A stretch of DNA of 64,000 nt from contig JAFXPE010000016.1 of NCBI GenBank assembly GCA_017528205.1, positions 1-64,000 on the forward strand. Reading direction: 5' to 3'. The stretch comes from Alphaproteobacteria bacterium. GTDB taxonomy: Bacteria; Pseudomonadota; Alphaproteobacteria; RF32; CAG-239. The position numbers and the translations under genes are program-made. Position 1 is the stretch's first letter; every line of letters starts with the position of its first letter. The notes under the pieces are model-generated. The model ran no database searches, was not told where the DNA came from, and saw only the letters and a list, made by a program, of their open reading frames with translations. Shown here in pieces: positions 24,634 to 31,676 of the stretch.

Positions 24634-25590
24634 TTAATATCCTATTGCTGTCCAATAAAAATAATCATTTGTCGACGATTCGTTGATTGCCCGTGATGCA
24701 ACCTTCACCGATGTTGCACTCGGATTATAAATTGACACGGCCGAAGAAGAGGCCAAAGAAGAACTGCTGCTTCTTTGCGTTGCCGTAATTGAATAACTGG
24801 TTGCACTTGAAAATGTTTTCGGGAATGTAATCGTAACGTAGGCATTGCCCCCTGATGCCACTTTTCCCCATTGCATAATCAAACCGTTGCCAAGTTCAAC
24901 GTATCCGCTTGATGCTTTATTTATGCTTTTGGTGGTAACGACTGAGCCGACAACATCGCTGTTAGGTGCCGTGGCATAAGGACTTCCGCTTGCCGGATAG
25001 TGCATCGTAACACTGCTGCCGACAAGTCCGTCAGTTGTCGCCGGTTTGCTGTCACATTGAAAGGCCGATAAGGATATCCAAGATTCTTTATCCGTCTCAT
25101 AACCGACTAAAATACGCGAAAGCAAACCGGTCGCATCACCTGAGCTGTCGCGAAAGCTCATACCGGCATATTGTGTTGAATTCGGAATTTGTCCTTTGAT
25201 GACATCACTTTCAATCACAATCAGCTCCGGCGCGGTATTATTAATCTGCGGATTGGCGCTAAAACTTGTTGTTCCGCTGAAAGTTTTGTTGCCGCCGATT
25301 GTCTGATTTCCCGTTAATTTAACTCCGGCACTCGACACAGTATCGAGTTGCGATTTATTGACCGCATCTTTTGCCGCTGTGGCGTTGGCCACGTTCTGAA
25401 TTTTAAAGTTGCTCATATTGAGTTTGCCGGTCATAGCCGCACGTCCGTCTTTTAACAAACAACTGCTTAAACCCTCGGCAAAATTGTCGTCTTCTTCATC
25501 GTGACGATCGCTGACGATTTCTATTTCGTTGATGCGATCCTGTTCCCAGTTATGCACTCTGTAAAAACGCCCTTGTGAATCATATGGCAT
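24634..25590 (-). CDS. Phage tail fibre 1
   Basis: This 318-residue fibre protein has the N-terminal block MPYDSQGRFYRVHNWEQDR followed by EIVSDRHDEEDDNFAEGL, a conserved podovirus fibre attachment domain. A trimeric shaft element (MTGKLNMSNFKIQNVANAT, ANAxxAxDAVNKSQLD) and VKLTGNQTIGGNKTF follow. The C-terminal receptor-binding tip (SGYVELGNGLIMQWGK ... FYWTAIGY) is shared with fibre 2. It directly follows the portal gene in transcription order. Confidence 0.9.
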   Translation of the reverse strand: MPYDSQGRFYRVHNWEQDRINEIEIVSDRHDEEDDNFAEGLSSCLLKDGRAAMTGKLNMSNFKIQNVANATAAKDAVNKSQLDTVSSAGVKLTGNQTIGGNKTFSGTTSFSANPQINNTAPELIVIESDVIKGQIPNSTQYAGMSFRDSSGDATGLLSRILVGYETDKESWISLSAFQCDSKPATTDGLVGSSVTMHYPASGSPYATAPNSDVVGSVVTTKSINKASSGYVELGNGLIMQWGKVASGGNAYVTITFPKTFSSATSYSITATQRSSSSSLASSSAVSIYNPSATSVKVASRAINESSTNDYFYWTAIGY

Positions 25591-25644
25591 ATTTTTCTCC
25601 TTAAATAAATGTTATGCGTGCTTAAGCGAGACGCATTTCATCGC

Positions 25645-27399
25645 TTATTTCGCCCCCTGCTCCAAATCGGAAAGTGTTTTGATTTTTTTCAATTCCAATT
25701 CTTCGCGTTTAATAAGGTTCTGTTCTTTTTTGATTTCGTAATCCTGATTGTTTTTCTGTTCTTGCAATTTCAAGATTTCTCCGTTATTCGGCGAGTTCAA
25801 AACTTCATCGGGCTTATTCAATTCCTGAGCGATTTTGTTAAACACCGTATCCATAACCGCATTAAACTGGCGCGCCTTCGGCATGGTGGCCACGGCACTT
25901 TCCAACATTTGCCGATACAGCGGCAACAACGCCGGTTGCTGCGATACGATATTGAACGCCTGACTGATTAAATCATGCACATTATGCAAAACTTTCAGCG
26001 TGCGTTCTTCTTCCTGTTCCTGATTGAAACAACCGTCGGTTTCCAAATCTATAACCATGCCGCGCAACTTTTCCGACTTCAGAAGCTTCACCGCCGCGGC
26101 CGATTTATTGATATCGGCGTTTTCTTCCGGATTCAGAAAAGAAAGCAAAAATGCCGGCGAAAATTGTTCGCAAATTATCTCTGCCTTAATTTTGAGCAAA
26201 TCCTTCAAAAAGCGCTGCATATCGTTTTGCCGGTCCTGATTGCGCAAAGTGCCGAAGTTGGTTTTTTGCCGTACCGCCGTCGCCGTTTCGCCGGCTTGCG
26301 ACGAACCGCGCATCACATCGCTGACGCCGGTGACTTCGTAAATGGAGTTGATAATCGTTTGTCGCCGCTCGGCTAAAGCGCTTAAGGCCGTGATATATTG
26401 TTCAATCGGCGCAAAATCGATAATTCCCCTTAGGCCTCCGGAATCTTTAAGCTTTTCAAAATCGGCAAGCGAAATCAAAGTCACGTCTTTATCCAAAATG
26501 TTCGCCAATTCCGGAAAAGAATTGTCATAACAGCCGGAAACCTTCAGCGCCTGCATCGTCAACCGCATGCGATTATTAACTCCGTCGAGCTCATCGAGCA
26601 GGCTCTTTATTTCCACATAATCCGGCACCGGAATCACTCCGTCGTTGGCTAGAGTGGCCATAATCGGCTTCGGACAAGGGAAAAATCCGCTCAAATGCAA
26701 GGTATCTTCATACACGTCCAAAAAGTCGAAAGGATATTCCGGACTGTAATAATATATCGACTTGCTCGGTTTATCCCAAATTTCATAAACGCTGATTTTC
26801 GCACTTTCGCCAAAACGGTCCAGCAAATAATCGGCAGCATTGTTGTCAAAATGCTCGGCAATATCGGCCGCGCTCAAATACAGTTTGCGGGCAATCCATT
26901 CCACATCTTCCCACACGTCTACATTTTTGGTGTCGGCCAAAAACATGGTCGGGTTCACATAAACGGTATCCACCTGCTCGCTGTGTTTTAACATTTCTTT
27001 GCCCACATAATAAAAGCTGGGACGATATTGTTCCCACAAAATCCCCATGCCCGAAAGCAAAAAATCGTTACGCGCATATTTGACCACGCTGTCAAAATCA
27101 AACTGCTTCATATTCCAATAAAGCGCTCGTTCCAAAATTGTGGCGGCCAAACTTTCGATTTCGTCGGCCGAATGGCGACTGCGCACAATAAACGGTGTCG
27201 GCTGTTTGAAATATAAAAAGGGCTTTAAGGTTTCCACCGTGGCCCAAAAAACATTTTGCTTGTTACGTCGCCGATCATTGCGATAATATGAGCGAATTTC
27301 CTCAATCAAATCATGATAATCGGCATATTTTTTTTCGGCCTCGGAAATTTTCCGTTGCCAATCGTCTCGCAATTCTTTGCGAGGTCTTTTTTCCTGCAT
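25645..27399 (-). CDS. Phage portal protein (podovirus type)
   Basis: This 584-residue protein forms the DNA entry ring of the capsid. It shows the pattern of P22-like portals: an N-terminal helical part (RPRKELRDDWQRKISEAEK), YFKQPTPFIVRSR, NDFLLSGMGILWEQYRP, VDTVYVNPTMFLADTKNV, then INSIYEVTGVSDVMRGSSQ with the following TATAVRQK. It closes with a long charged helix (about 530-575) that fits the barrel or tail helix. Its location is unusual: it precedes the fibre and lysis genes and is about 4.5 kb away from the terminase. Confidence 0.87.
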   Translation of the reverse strand: MQEKRPRKELRDDWQRKISEAEKKYADYHDLIEEIRSYYRNDRRRNKQNVFWATVETLKPFLYFKQPTPFIVRSRHSADEIESLAATILERALYWNMKQFDFDSVVKYARNDFLLSGMGILWEQYRPSFYYVGKEMLKHSEQVDTVYVNPTMFLADTKNVDVWEDVEWIARKLYLSAADIAEHFDNNAADYLLDRFGESAKISVYEIWDKPSKSIYYYSPEYPFDFLDVYEDTLHLSGFFPCPKPIMATLANDGVIPVPDYVEIKSLLDELDGVNNRMRLTMQALKVSGCYDNSFPELANILDKDVTLISLADFEKLKDSGGLRGIIDFAPIEQYITALSALAERRQTIINSIYEVTGVSDVMRGSSQAGETATAVRQKTNFGTLRNQDRQNDMQRFLKDLLKIKAEIICEQFSPAFLLSFLNPEENADINKSAAAVKLLKSEKLRGMVIDLETDGCFNQEQEEERTLKVLHNVHDLISQAFNIVSQQPALLPLYRQMLESAVATMPKARQFNAVMDTVFNKIAQELNKPDEVLNSPNNGEILKLQEQKNNQDYEIKKEQNLIKREELELKKIKTLSDLEQGAK

Positions 27400-27420
27400 A
27401 TTTTTCTCCTTAAATAAAAG

Positions 27421-27669
27421 CTAAAAACTTTGGGCAACAATACCCAGCACACTCTTTTCTCTGACCGCCGCCAAACCTTTTTCCGGCAACGGCAACTCGT
27501 CAAATTGATGAAATATTATTTTATCTCCGACTTTAACTTCGCGAACCTTATCGCCGACGCTTATAACCACACCGCAATTATTACTTTCCGGCCGGATATA
27601 AAAATCGGCTTTGTTTTCGGTCGCCGTATCAAGTTTTATAATAATTCTGTCCGTAATTGCTTTATACAT
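27421..27669 (-). CDS. Phage-encoded GroES-like co-chaperonin
   Basis: This 82-residue protein starts MYKAITDRIIIKLD, close to the conserved GroES opening, and continues NNCGVVISVGDKVREVKVGDKIIFHQFDE and a C-terminal strand ending VLGIVAQSF. The mobile loop position (about 15-26, TATENKADFYIR) lacks the usual GGI/L tripeptide, so binding to GroEL may differ. Phage co-chaperonins such as T4 gp31 help fold the capsid protein. It is transcribed just before the portal gene. The ATG at 27669 (GGAG upstream) is chosen over an earlier TTG. Confidence 0.83.
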   Translation of the reverse strand: MYKAITDRIIIKLDTATENKADFYIRPESNNCGVVISVGDKVREVKVGDKIIFHQFDELPLPEKGLAAVREKSVLGIVAQSF

Positions 27670-27686
27670 CTCTTTGCTCCGCAAAC

Positions 27687-27721
27687 AAAAAAAGAGACCG
27701 AGCCAAACTCAATCTCTTTTT
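27687..27721 (-). terminator. Intrinsic terminator upstream of the GroES-like gene
   Basis: On the minus strand, AAAAAGAGA and TCTCTTTTT pair, extended by G-U pairs and GAG/CTC, with a T run after it. It lies between the 28288 gene and the GroES-like gene, so it may separate an early from a late transcript. Confidence 0.7.
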
Positions 27722-27787
27722 CTGTGGTTATGTTTTAGATACAATTATCAATTATGATAAATTTCTTATCACAATGGGTACCAAATG

Positions 27788-28288
27788 TCAAGAACTTTTT
27801 TCAACTTTTTTTGCATAAAAATTTACCAATCTGTCTAAACCGTGGCACAGCAACATTTTGCGATAATATACATTATATTTTTTCTGCAGACTAACATCAT
27901 ATTTTTCTTTTTCATTGTTTAATGTACTGTCTTCGATGCAGACTTTAAAAACAATATTCCAAAACTCGTACGGCACATATTTCATGGCTTTCAAATATCT
28001 TTCTTTATAGAACATACTCATTTCCATTCCGGCGTTTCCGACGGATTTAATCCGCATATCGGTAATCTGGAGTCCCTTCAGCCGATAATAATTACCTAAG
28101 TAATAATCGTGCAATAATAATTCTCCTGCTTCTTTTCGTTGTTCGGCGCTGAACGGACTGTTCGGAAAATTTAAATATCCTTCTTCGTAATATTTCTCCA
28201 AAACCGACTTTTTCCGCCATATTCCGTTTTTATCAAGCACATATCCCCGACGTTTTGCAGTTGCTTCCGACATTGTTTTTTTGCTCAT
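27788..28288 (-). CDS. Phage protein resembling DUF6456-type regulators
   Basis: This 166-residue basic protein has a Lys/Tyr-rich first third (SEATAKRRGYVLDKNGIWRK), then AEQRKEAGELLLHDYYLGNY and a C-terminal helical half (EFWNIVFKVCIED, then YNVYYRKMLLCHGLDRLVNFY). The order 'add-rich helix, short strand, two long helices' is similar to DUF6456 proteins of alphaproteobacteria, but that link is weak. It is the first minus-strand gene of the cluster, divergent from the HTH gene, a place often used for an activator or antirepressor. Confidence 0.65.
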   Translation of the reverse strand: MSKKTMSEATAKRRGYVLDKNGIWRKKSVLEKYYEEGYLNFPNSPFSAEQRKEAGELLLHDYYLGNYYRLKGLQITDMRIKSVGNAGMEMSMFYKERYLKAMKYVPYEFWNIVFKVCIEDSTLNNEKEKYDVSLQKKYNVYYRKMLLCHGLDRLVNFYAKKVEKSS

Positions 28289-28412
28289 TTTACCCTCCTT
28301 ATATTCTGCTGATATAAGAAAAATATCATTAAGTCAATAATAAAAATATCGTTTTACATTGTAAGATATATATTATATAATGAATCAATGTCCGGCAACA
28401 ATGAGGTATGAT
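28289..28412. promoter_or_regulatory. Divergent control region of the phage cluster
   Basis: This 124-bp gap lies between the minus-strand gene cluster and the HTH gene. It holds a plus promoter (28353-28381), a possible minus promoter (TTGACT, complement of 28332-28337, with TATATC 15 bases on), the direct repeat AAAAATATC (28318 and 28341), and a short palindrome TTACA-T-TGTAA (28354-28364) overlapping the plus -35. These are candidate operators for the HTH protein. Confidence 0.55.
28353..28381 (+). promoter_or_regulatory. Sigma-70 promoter of the HTH gene
   Basis: TTTACA (28353-28358) and TATAAT (28376-28381) are separated by exactly 17 bases. Start codon at 28413. Confidence 0.68.
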
Positions 28413-28856
28413 ATGGAAAATACTGAAGAAATCCGCAAAAAAATATCCCGTCTGATTCTTGACCGCGGTCTGAATTATGCACAGGTATCTTTGGCCATCG
28501 GCAAAAACATTGCCTACATTCAGCAATTTATAAAGAACGGTTCGCCGCGCCGCTTGGGCGAGGTAGAACGCCGAAAACTGGCGCAGATTCTGCGGGTTGA
28601 CGAACAAGAGCTGACTGATTTAACCTTAAATTCTTCCGCTTCCGCCTCCTCTGCCCTCAATTCCGAAATTTTAGCTTTGGTTATTGAAAGCATCGAATTG
28701 TGGCTTGAAAAGCGCGCCGTTGCCCTTTCCGCCCACGATAAGGCCGAACTCATCAAGCTGATTTATCTCAAGGTTTCCGAAGATGCGCCTGACGTTGCCG
28801 CCACCAAGGTAAAAGACTTTATCGAAATTTATGACGAACTGCGCAAAGCAAACTAG
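28413..28856 (+). CDS. HTH regulator of the phage cluster
   Basis: This 147-residue protein has an N-terminal helix-turn-helix (about 4-55; IRKKISRLILDRGLNYAQVS then LAIGKNIAYIQQFIKNGSPR), like XRE-type repressors. A Ser/Ala linker and a helical C-terminal part (SIELWLEKRAVALSAHDKAE) probably mediate dimers. No peptidase active site is seen, so SOS cleavage as in lambda CI is unlikely. The start at 28413 follows GAGG; two earlier ATGs lack such a signal. It is divergent from the minus-strand cluster and probably controls it. Confidence 0.78.
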   Translation: MENTEEIRKKISRLILDRGLNYAQVSLAIGKNIAYIQQFIKNGSPRRLGEVERRKLAQILRVDEQELTDLTLNSSASASSALNSEILALVIESIELWLEKRAVALSAHDKAELIKLIYLKVSEDAPDVAATKVKDFIEIYDELRKAN

Positions 28857-28871
28857 CAAGAGTATTCTAAC

Positions 28872-29093
28872 ATGGCTGATTTAGATAAACAAATTCGCGA
28901 CATCTTATCCAGAAGCTATCCGGTCAATGACAACCGTCCGGTTGCCAATAAAGATAATCTGCCCGCTGCCCAAAATCGCGGTGCAATCAGTATTGTCGGC
29001 AACGGCAACGTTATCATTTCGGCCGAATTGTTGGCCTTGGAAACCGTGTTGCTGGTCGGATTTGCCATTTTTATGTTGGCTAACCGTTTTTAA
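28872..29093 (+). CDS. Small membrane protein paired with the HTH regulator
   Basis: This 73-residue protein has a charged N-terminus with a Pro/Asn-rich segment, the motif GAISIVGNGNVIISA (about 37-51), and one C-terminal membrane helix (ALETVLLVGFAIFMLA). The 'GNGNV' strand motif occurs in small phage proteins downstream of repressors. It starts 16 bases after the HTH gene, so both are likely one transcript. Its stop overlaps the stop of the convergent priA, marking the right edge of the phage cluster. Confidence 0.68.
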   Translation: MADLDKQIRDILSRSYPVNDNRPVANKDNLPAAQNRGAISIVGNGNVIISAELLALETVLLVGFAIFMLANRF

Positions 29094-31270
29094 GTAAAAG
29101 AATACGGATCAATATCTATTTCCACCTTCACCGTCGACGGAACCTTTACCATATTTTGCCATTCGCGCAAAACCTGTTGAATATTGATATTTTTGGTTGT
29201 TTTCAGCATCAGCCGATAACGGTAGCGGTCGCGCAATAAATAAAGCGGCGCCGGTGCCGGTCCCAAAACCGAAATATTATCCGTATGCGGAGCCGTTCTG
29301 CCAAACATGGTCGCAACTTCGGCCACCTGCCGCTGATTGGTGCCGGAAACAATAATCGCCGCCAACTTGCCGTACGGCGGATAATGCAACAACTTGCGGC
29401 TGTCTTTTTCAAAATCCATAAACAGTGAGCGATTATTTTCCAACAGCGCTTTCAACACATTGTTCTCCGGATGCAGCGTTTGCACATACACCACGCCGTG
29501 TTTATCCGCTCTGCCGGCACGCCCCGCCACTTGCGACAACAGCTGATAAGTTTGCTCGGCCGCCCGCAAGTCGCTGCTCATCAGCCCCAAATCGGCATCG
29601 ACAATGCCTACCAGCGTCAAATCCGGAAAGTGGTGGCCTTTGGCAATAATCTGCGTTCCCACCAAAATATCGGTTTCTTTGTGCTCCATTTTATCAATAA
29701 TCTTGGATATGGCCGTAAACGAAGTGGCATTATCGCTGGAGAGCATATCCACCTTGGCGGCCGGAAAACGCATACGTACCTCTTCGGCCACCCGTTCCAC
29801 CCCCGGACCGCAGGCGGTTAAACCTTCCGCCGAACCGCAATGCGGACAAACTTCGGGAATTTCATCAAAATATCCGCAATGGTGACACATCAGTTTATTG
29901 GCGTTTTTGTGCTCGGTCAGCCACGCGCTACAACTCGGACATTGGATTCGATGCCCGCAATCGCGGCAAATCAGTAGCGGCGCATACCCGCGACGATTTA
30001 AAAACAACACCGACTGCTCGCCGCGTTCTAAATTTTCTTTCAAGGCCTTAACCAAACTCGGTGCCAACCAAGAAACGCCCCACTCGCCTCTTTGCGGCTT
30101 ATCCTTTTTGATATCCACGATTTTGATATCCGGCAACACAGCATTGGCATAACGGCTTTTAAGATGCACGCAATCGTACTTTCCCTCGTCAACATTAACC
30201 AGAGTTTCCAAAGACGGCGTCGCCGTAGACAATATAACCGGCAGATGCTCAATTTTGGCGCGCACCACCGCCATATCGCGTCCCTGATAATTTACGGCGT
30301 CTTCCTGCTTAAACGAGTGGTCGTGGCTTTCATCAATCACAATAAGCCCCAATTTGGTATAAGGTAAAAACAGCGCCGAGCGCGCCCCGACAATCACCTT
30401 AACCCGCCCTTCGATAATGGCCTTCCAAGTATCCGTGCGCTCCTTAACGGTCAAGCCCGAATGCCAACAAGCCGGCCGCACGCCGAAACGGCTCTGAAAT
30501 CTTTTCAACCATTGGGTAGTCAACGATATTTCCGGCACCAAAATCAAAACCTGCGTACCTTGTTCCAACGCCTTGGCCACCGCCTCAAAATAAACTTCCG
30601 TTTTGCCGGAACCGGTCACGCCGTCCAGCAACGTAACAGAAAATCCGGCCCCCACTCGGCGACACAATTTCTCGGCCGCCGCGGTTTGCTCGGCGGTTAA
30701 ATCCACGGTTACAAAATCGCCGACCGGCTCGGTAAATTCTTTTTTGTTTTCCACATAAATCGGTGTCAGCACCCCGCTGTCAATCAACGTTTTTATCACG
30801 CTCTGACTGACACCGGCACCGGCGGCTATTTCCTGTCTGGTATACGGCGCGTGCTTCAGCAAATCCATAACGTGCCAACGCGCGTCCGAATTTTTGAGCT
30901 TGGCTTCGGACAAAGTTTTTCCCGACAGCGTATACAGCACCGTCATCGGCGAAGGCTCAAACACCGAGCGCACGCTGATAACCATTTTCAAAACCGAGCC
31001 GACGGGAGCCATATTGTATTGCGCCACCCACTTAATAAATTCCAGCATCGATTCCTGAAGCGGCGGAAAGTCAAATTTTTTGATAATCGGCTTAATTTTA
31101 TGGGCTTCCAAAGCGGATTCGCCTTGCAAACTCCACACCACGCCGATTTGTTTTTCTTTGCCGAACGGAACTTCTACAATTTGCCCTTTTTGCACTTCAA
31201 AATCAACCGTATAATCAAACGGCTTGTCAAAAGGCAACGGAAGCATCACGCCGACAACGTTGGTCATCAA
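29090..31270 (-). CDS. priA: Primosomal replication-restart helicase PriA
   Basis: This 726-residue 3'-5' helicase recognises stalled forks and loads the replicative helicase. The N-terminal DNA-binding part begins VVGVMLPLPFDKPFDY. The motor has Walker A TGSGKTEVY (about 216-225) and the Walker B DESHD (about 312; usually DEEHD). A zinc-binding block with paired cysteines (CRDC, CPSC, CHHC, CPHC; about 432-475) lies inside, followed by motifs V and VI (VGTQIIAKGHHFPDLTLVGI, then QVAGRAGR). The length is normal. It is convergent with the phage cluster and directly followed upstream by a MazG-like gene. Confidence 0.96.
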   Translation of the reverse strand: MMTNVVGVMLPLPFDKPFDYTVDFEVQKGQIVEVPFGKEKQIGVVWSLQGESALEAHKIKPIIKKFDFPPLQESMLEFIKWVAQYNMAPVGSVLKMVISVRSVFEPSPMTVLYTLSGKTLSEAKLKNSDARWHVMDLLKHAPYTRQEIAAGAGVSQSVIKTLIDSGVLTPIYVENKKEFTEPVGDFVTVDLTAEQTAAAEKLCRRVGAGFSVTLLDGVTGSGKTEVYFEAVAKALEQGTQVLILVPEISLTTQWLKRFQSRFGVRPACWHSGLTVKERTDTWKAIIEGRVKVIVGARSALFLPYTKLGLIVIDESHDHSFKQEDAVNYQGRDMAVVRAKIEHLPVILSTATPSLETLVNVDEGKYDCVHLKSRYANAVLPDIKIVDIKKDKPQRGEWGVSWLAPSLVKALKENLERGEQSVLFLNRRGYAPLLICRDCGHRIQCPSCSAWLTEHKNANKLMCHHCGYFDEIPEVCPHCGSAEGLTACGPGVERVAEEVRMRFPAAKVDMLSSDNATSFTAISKIIDKMEHKETDILVGTQIIAKGHHFPDLTLVGIVDADLGLMSSDLRAAEQTYQLLSQVAGRAGRADKHGVVYVQTLHPENNVLKALLENNRSLFMDFEKDSRKLLHYPPYGKLAAIIVSGTNQRQVAEVATMFGRTAPHTDNISVLGPAPAPLYLLRDRYRYRLMLKTTKNINIQQVLREWQNMVKVPSTVKVEIDIDPYSFT

Positions 31271-31675
31271 TCAGGCGCCCTTCTTATGCTGCATATATTC
31301 CGGAGAAAATCCGTTGGCGTGACGCTTTTGCAACTTTTCGATATTGCCGTCGATGATTTCGCGCATCGGAATATTCAGCGCGTATGCGGTTTGAAACAAA
31401 TACCAGCAAACATCGCCCAGCTCTTTTTTCAGTTTGCCGATGCTTTCTTCGTTATATTCCAAACTGTGATACTTTATTTTTTTCCACAAATCGGCCACTT
31501 CGCCGCTTTCACCGGCCAAACCGGCAATCGCGTTATCAAGGCGTGAATAATTGCCGTTTAATTGCTTGGAAAGCAACTCGAATCTTTGTTTGAAAATTTC
31601 GTCGTTTTTAGAAACTTCCGCCGTTACCGAGTCCACAAATTTGGTATAATTATCAAAATATTCTTCAACGTTCAT
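31271..31675 (-). CDS. MazG-like nucleotide pyrophosphohydrolase
   Basis: This 134-residue protein has the all-alpha NTP pyrophosphohydrolase metal site: GLAGESGEVADLWKK (ExxE) and later KKELGDVCWYLFQ (ExxD), about 52-95. Enzymes of this family hydrolyse dNTPs or NTPs to monophosphates and pyrophosphate, often as house-cleaning. It lies tightly between mutS (one base from its stop) and priA (directly adjacent), so mutS-mazG-priA is probably one DNA-maintenance operon. A single-domain form like this is distinct from full-length MazG. Confidence 0.85.
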   Translation of the reverse strand: MNVEEYFDNYTKFVDSVTAEVSKNDEIFKQRFELLSKQLNGNYSRLDNAIAGLAGESGEVADLWKKIKYHSLEYNEESIGKLKKELGDVCWYLFQTAYALNIPMREIIDGNIEKLQKRHANGFSPEYMQHKKGA

Positions 31676-31676
31676 C

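Larger units (their letters stand above)
13646..29093. mobile_element. Phage-derived particle cluster without integrase or replication genes
   Basis: About 15.4 kb between tcdA plus the 13220 gene and priA carries virion, packaging, lysis and regulator genes: portal, GroES-like protein, two tail fibres, SleB-like hydrolase, spanins, terminases, candidate scaffold, capsid, head-tail adaptor, stabilisation-type protein and a GNAT. All but the last two genes lie on the minus strand, closely packed and often overlapping. The absence of a contractile sheath or long tail tape measure points to a podovirus-like source. No integrase, recombinase, primase, polymerase or helicase is present, and no flanking att repeat was seen. 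Every gene looks intact. Confidence 0.85.
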
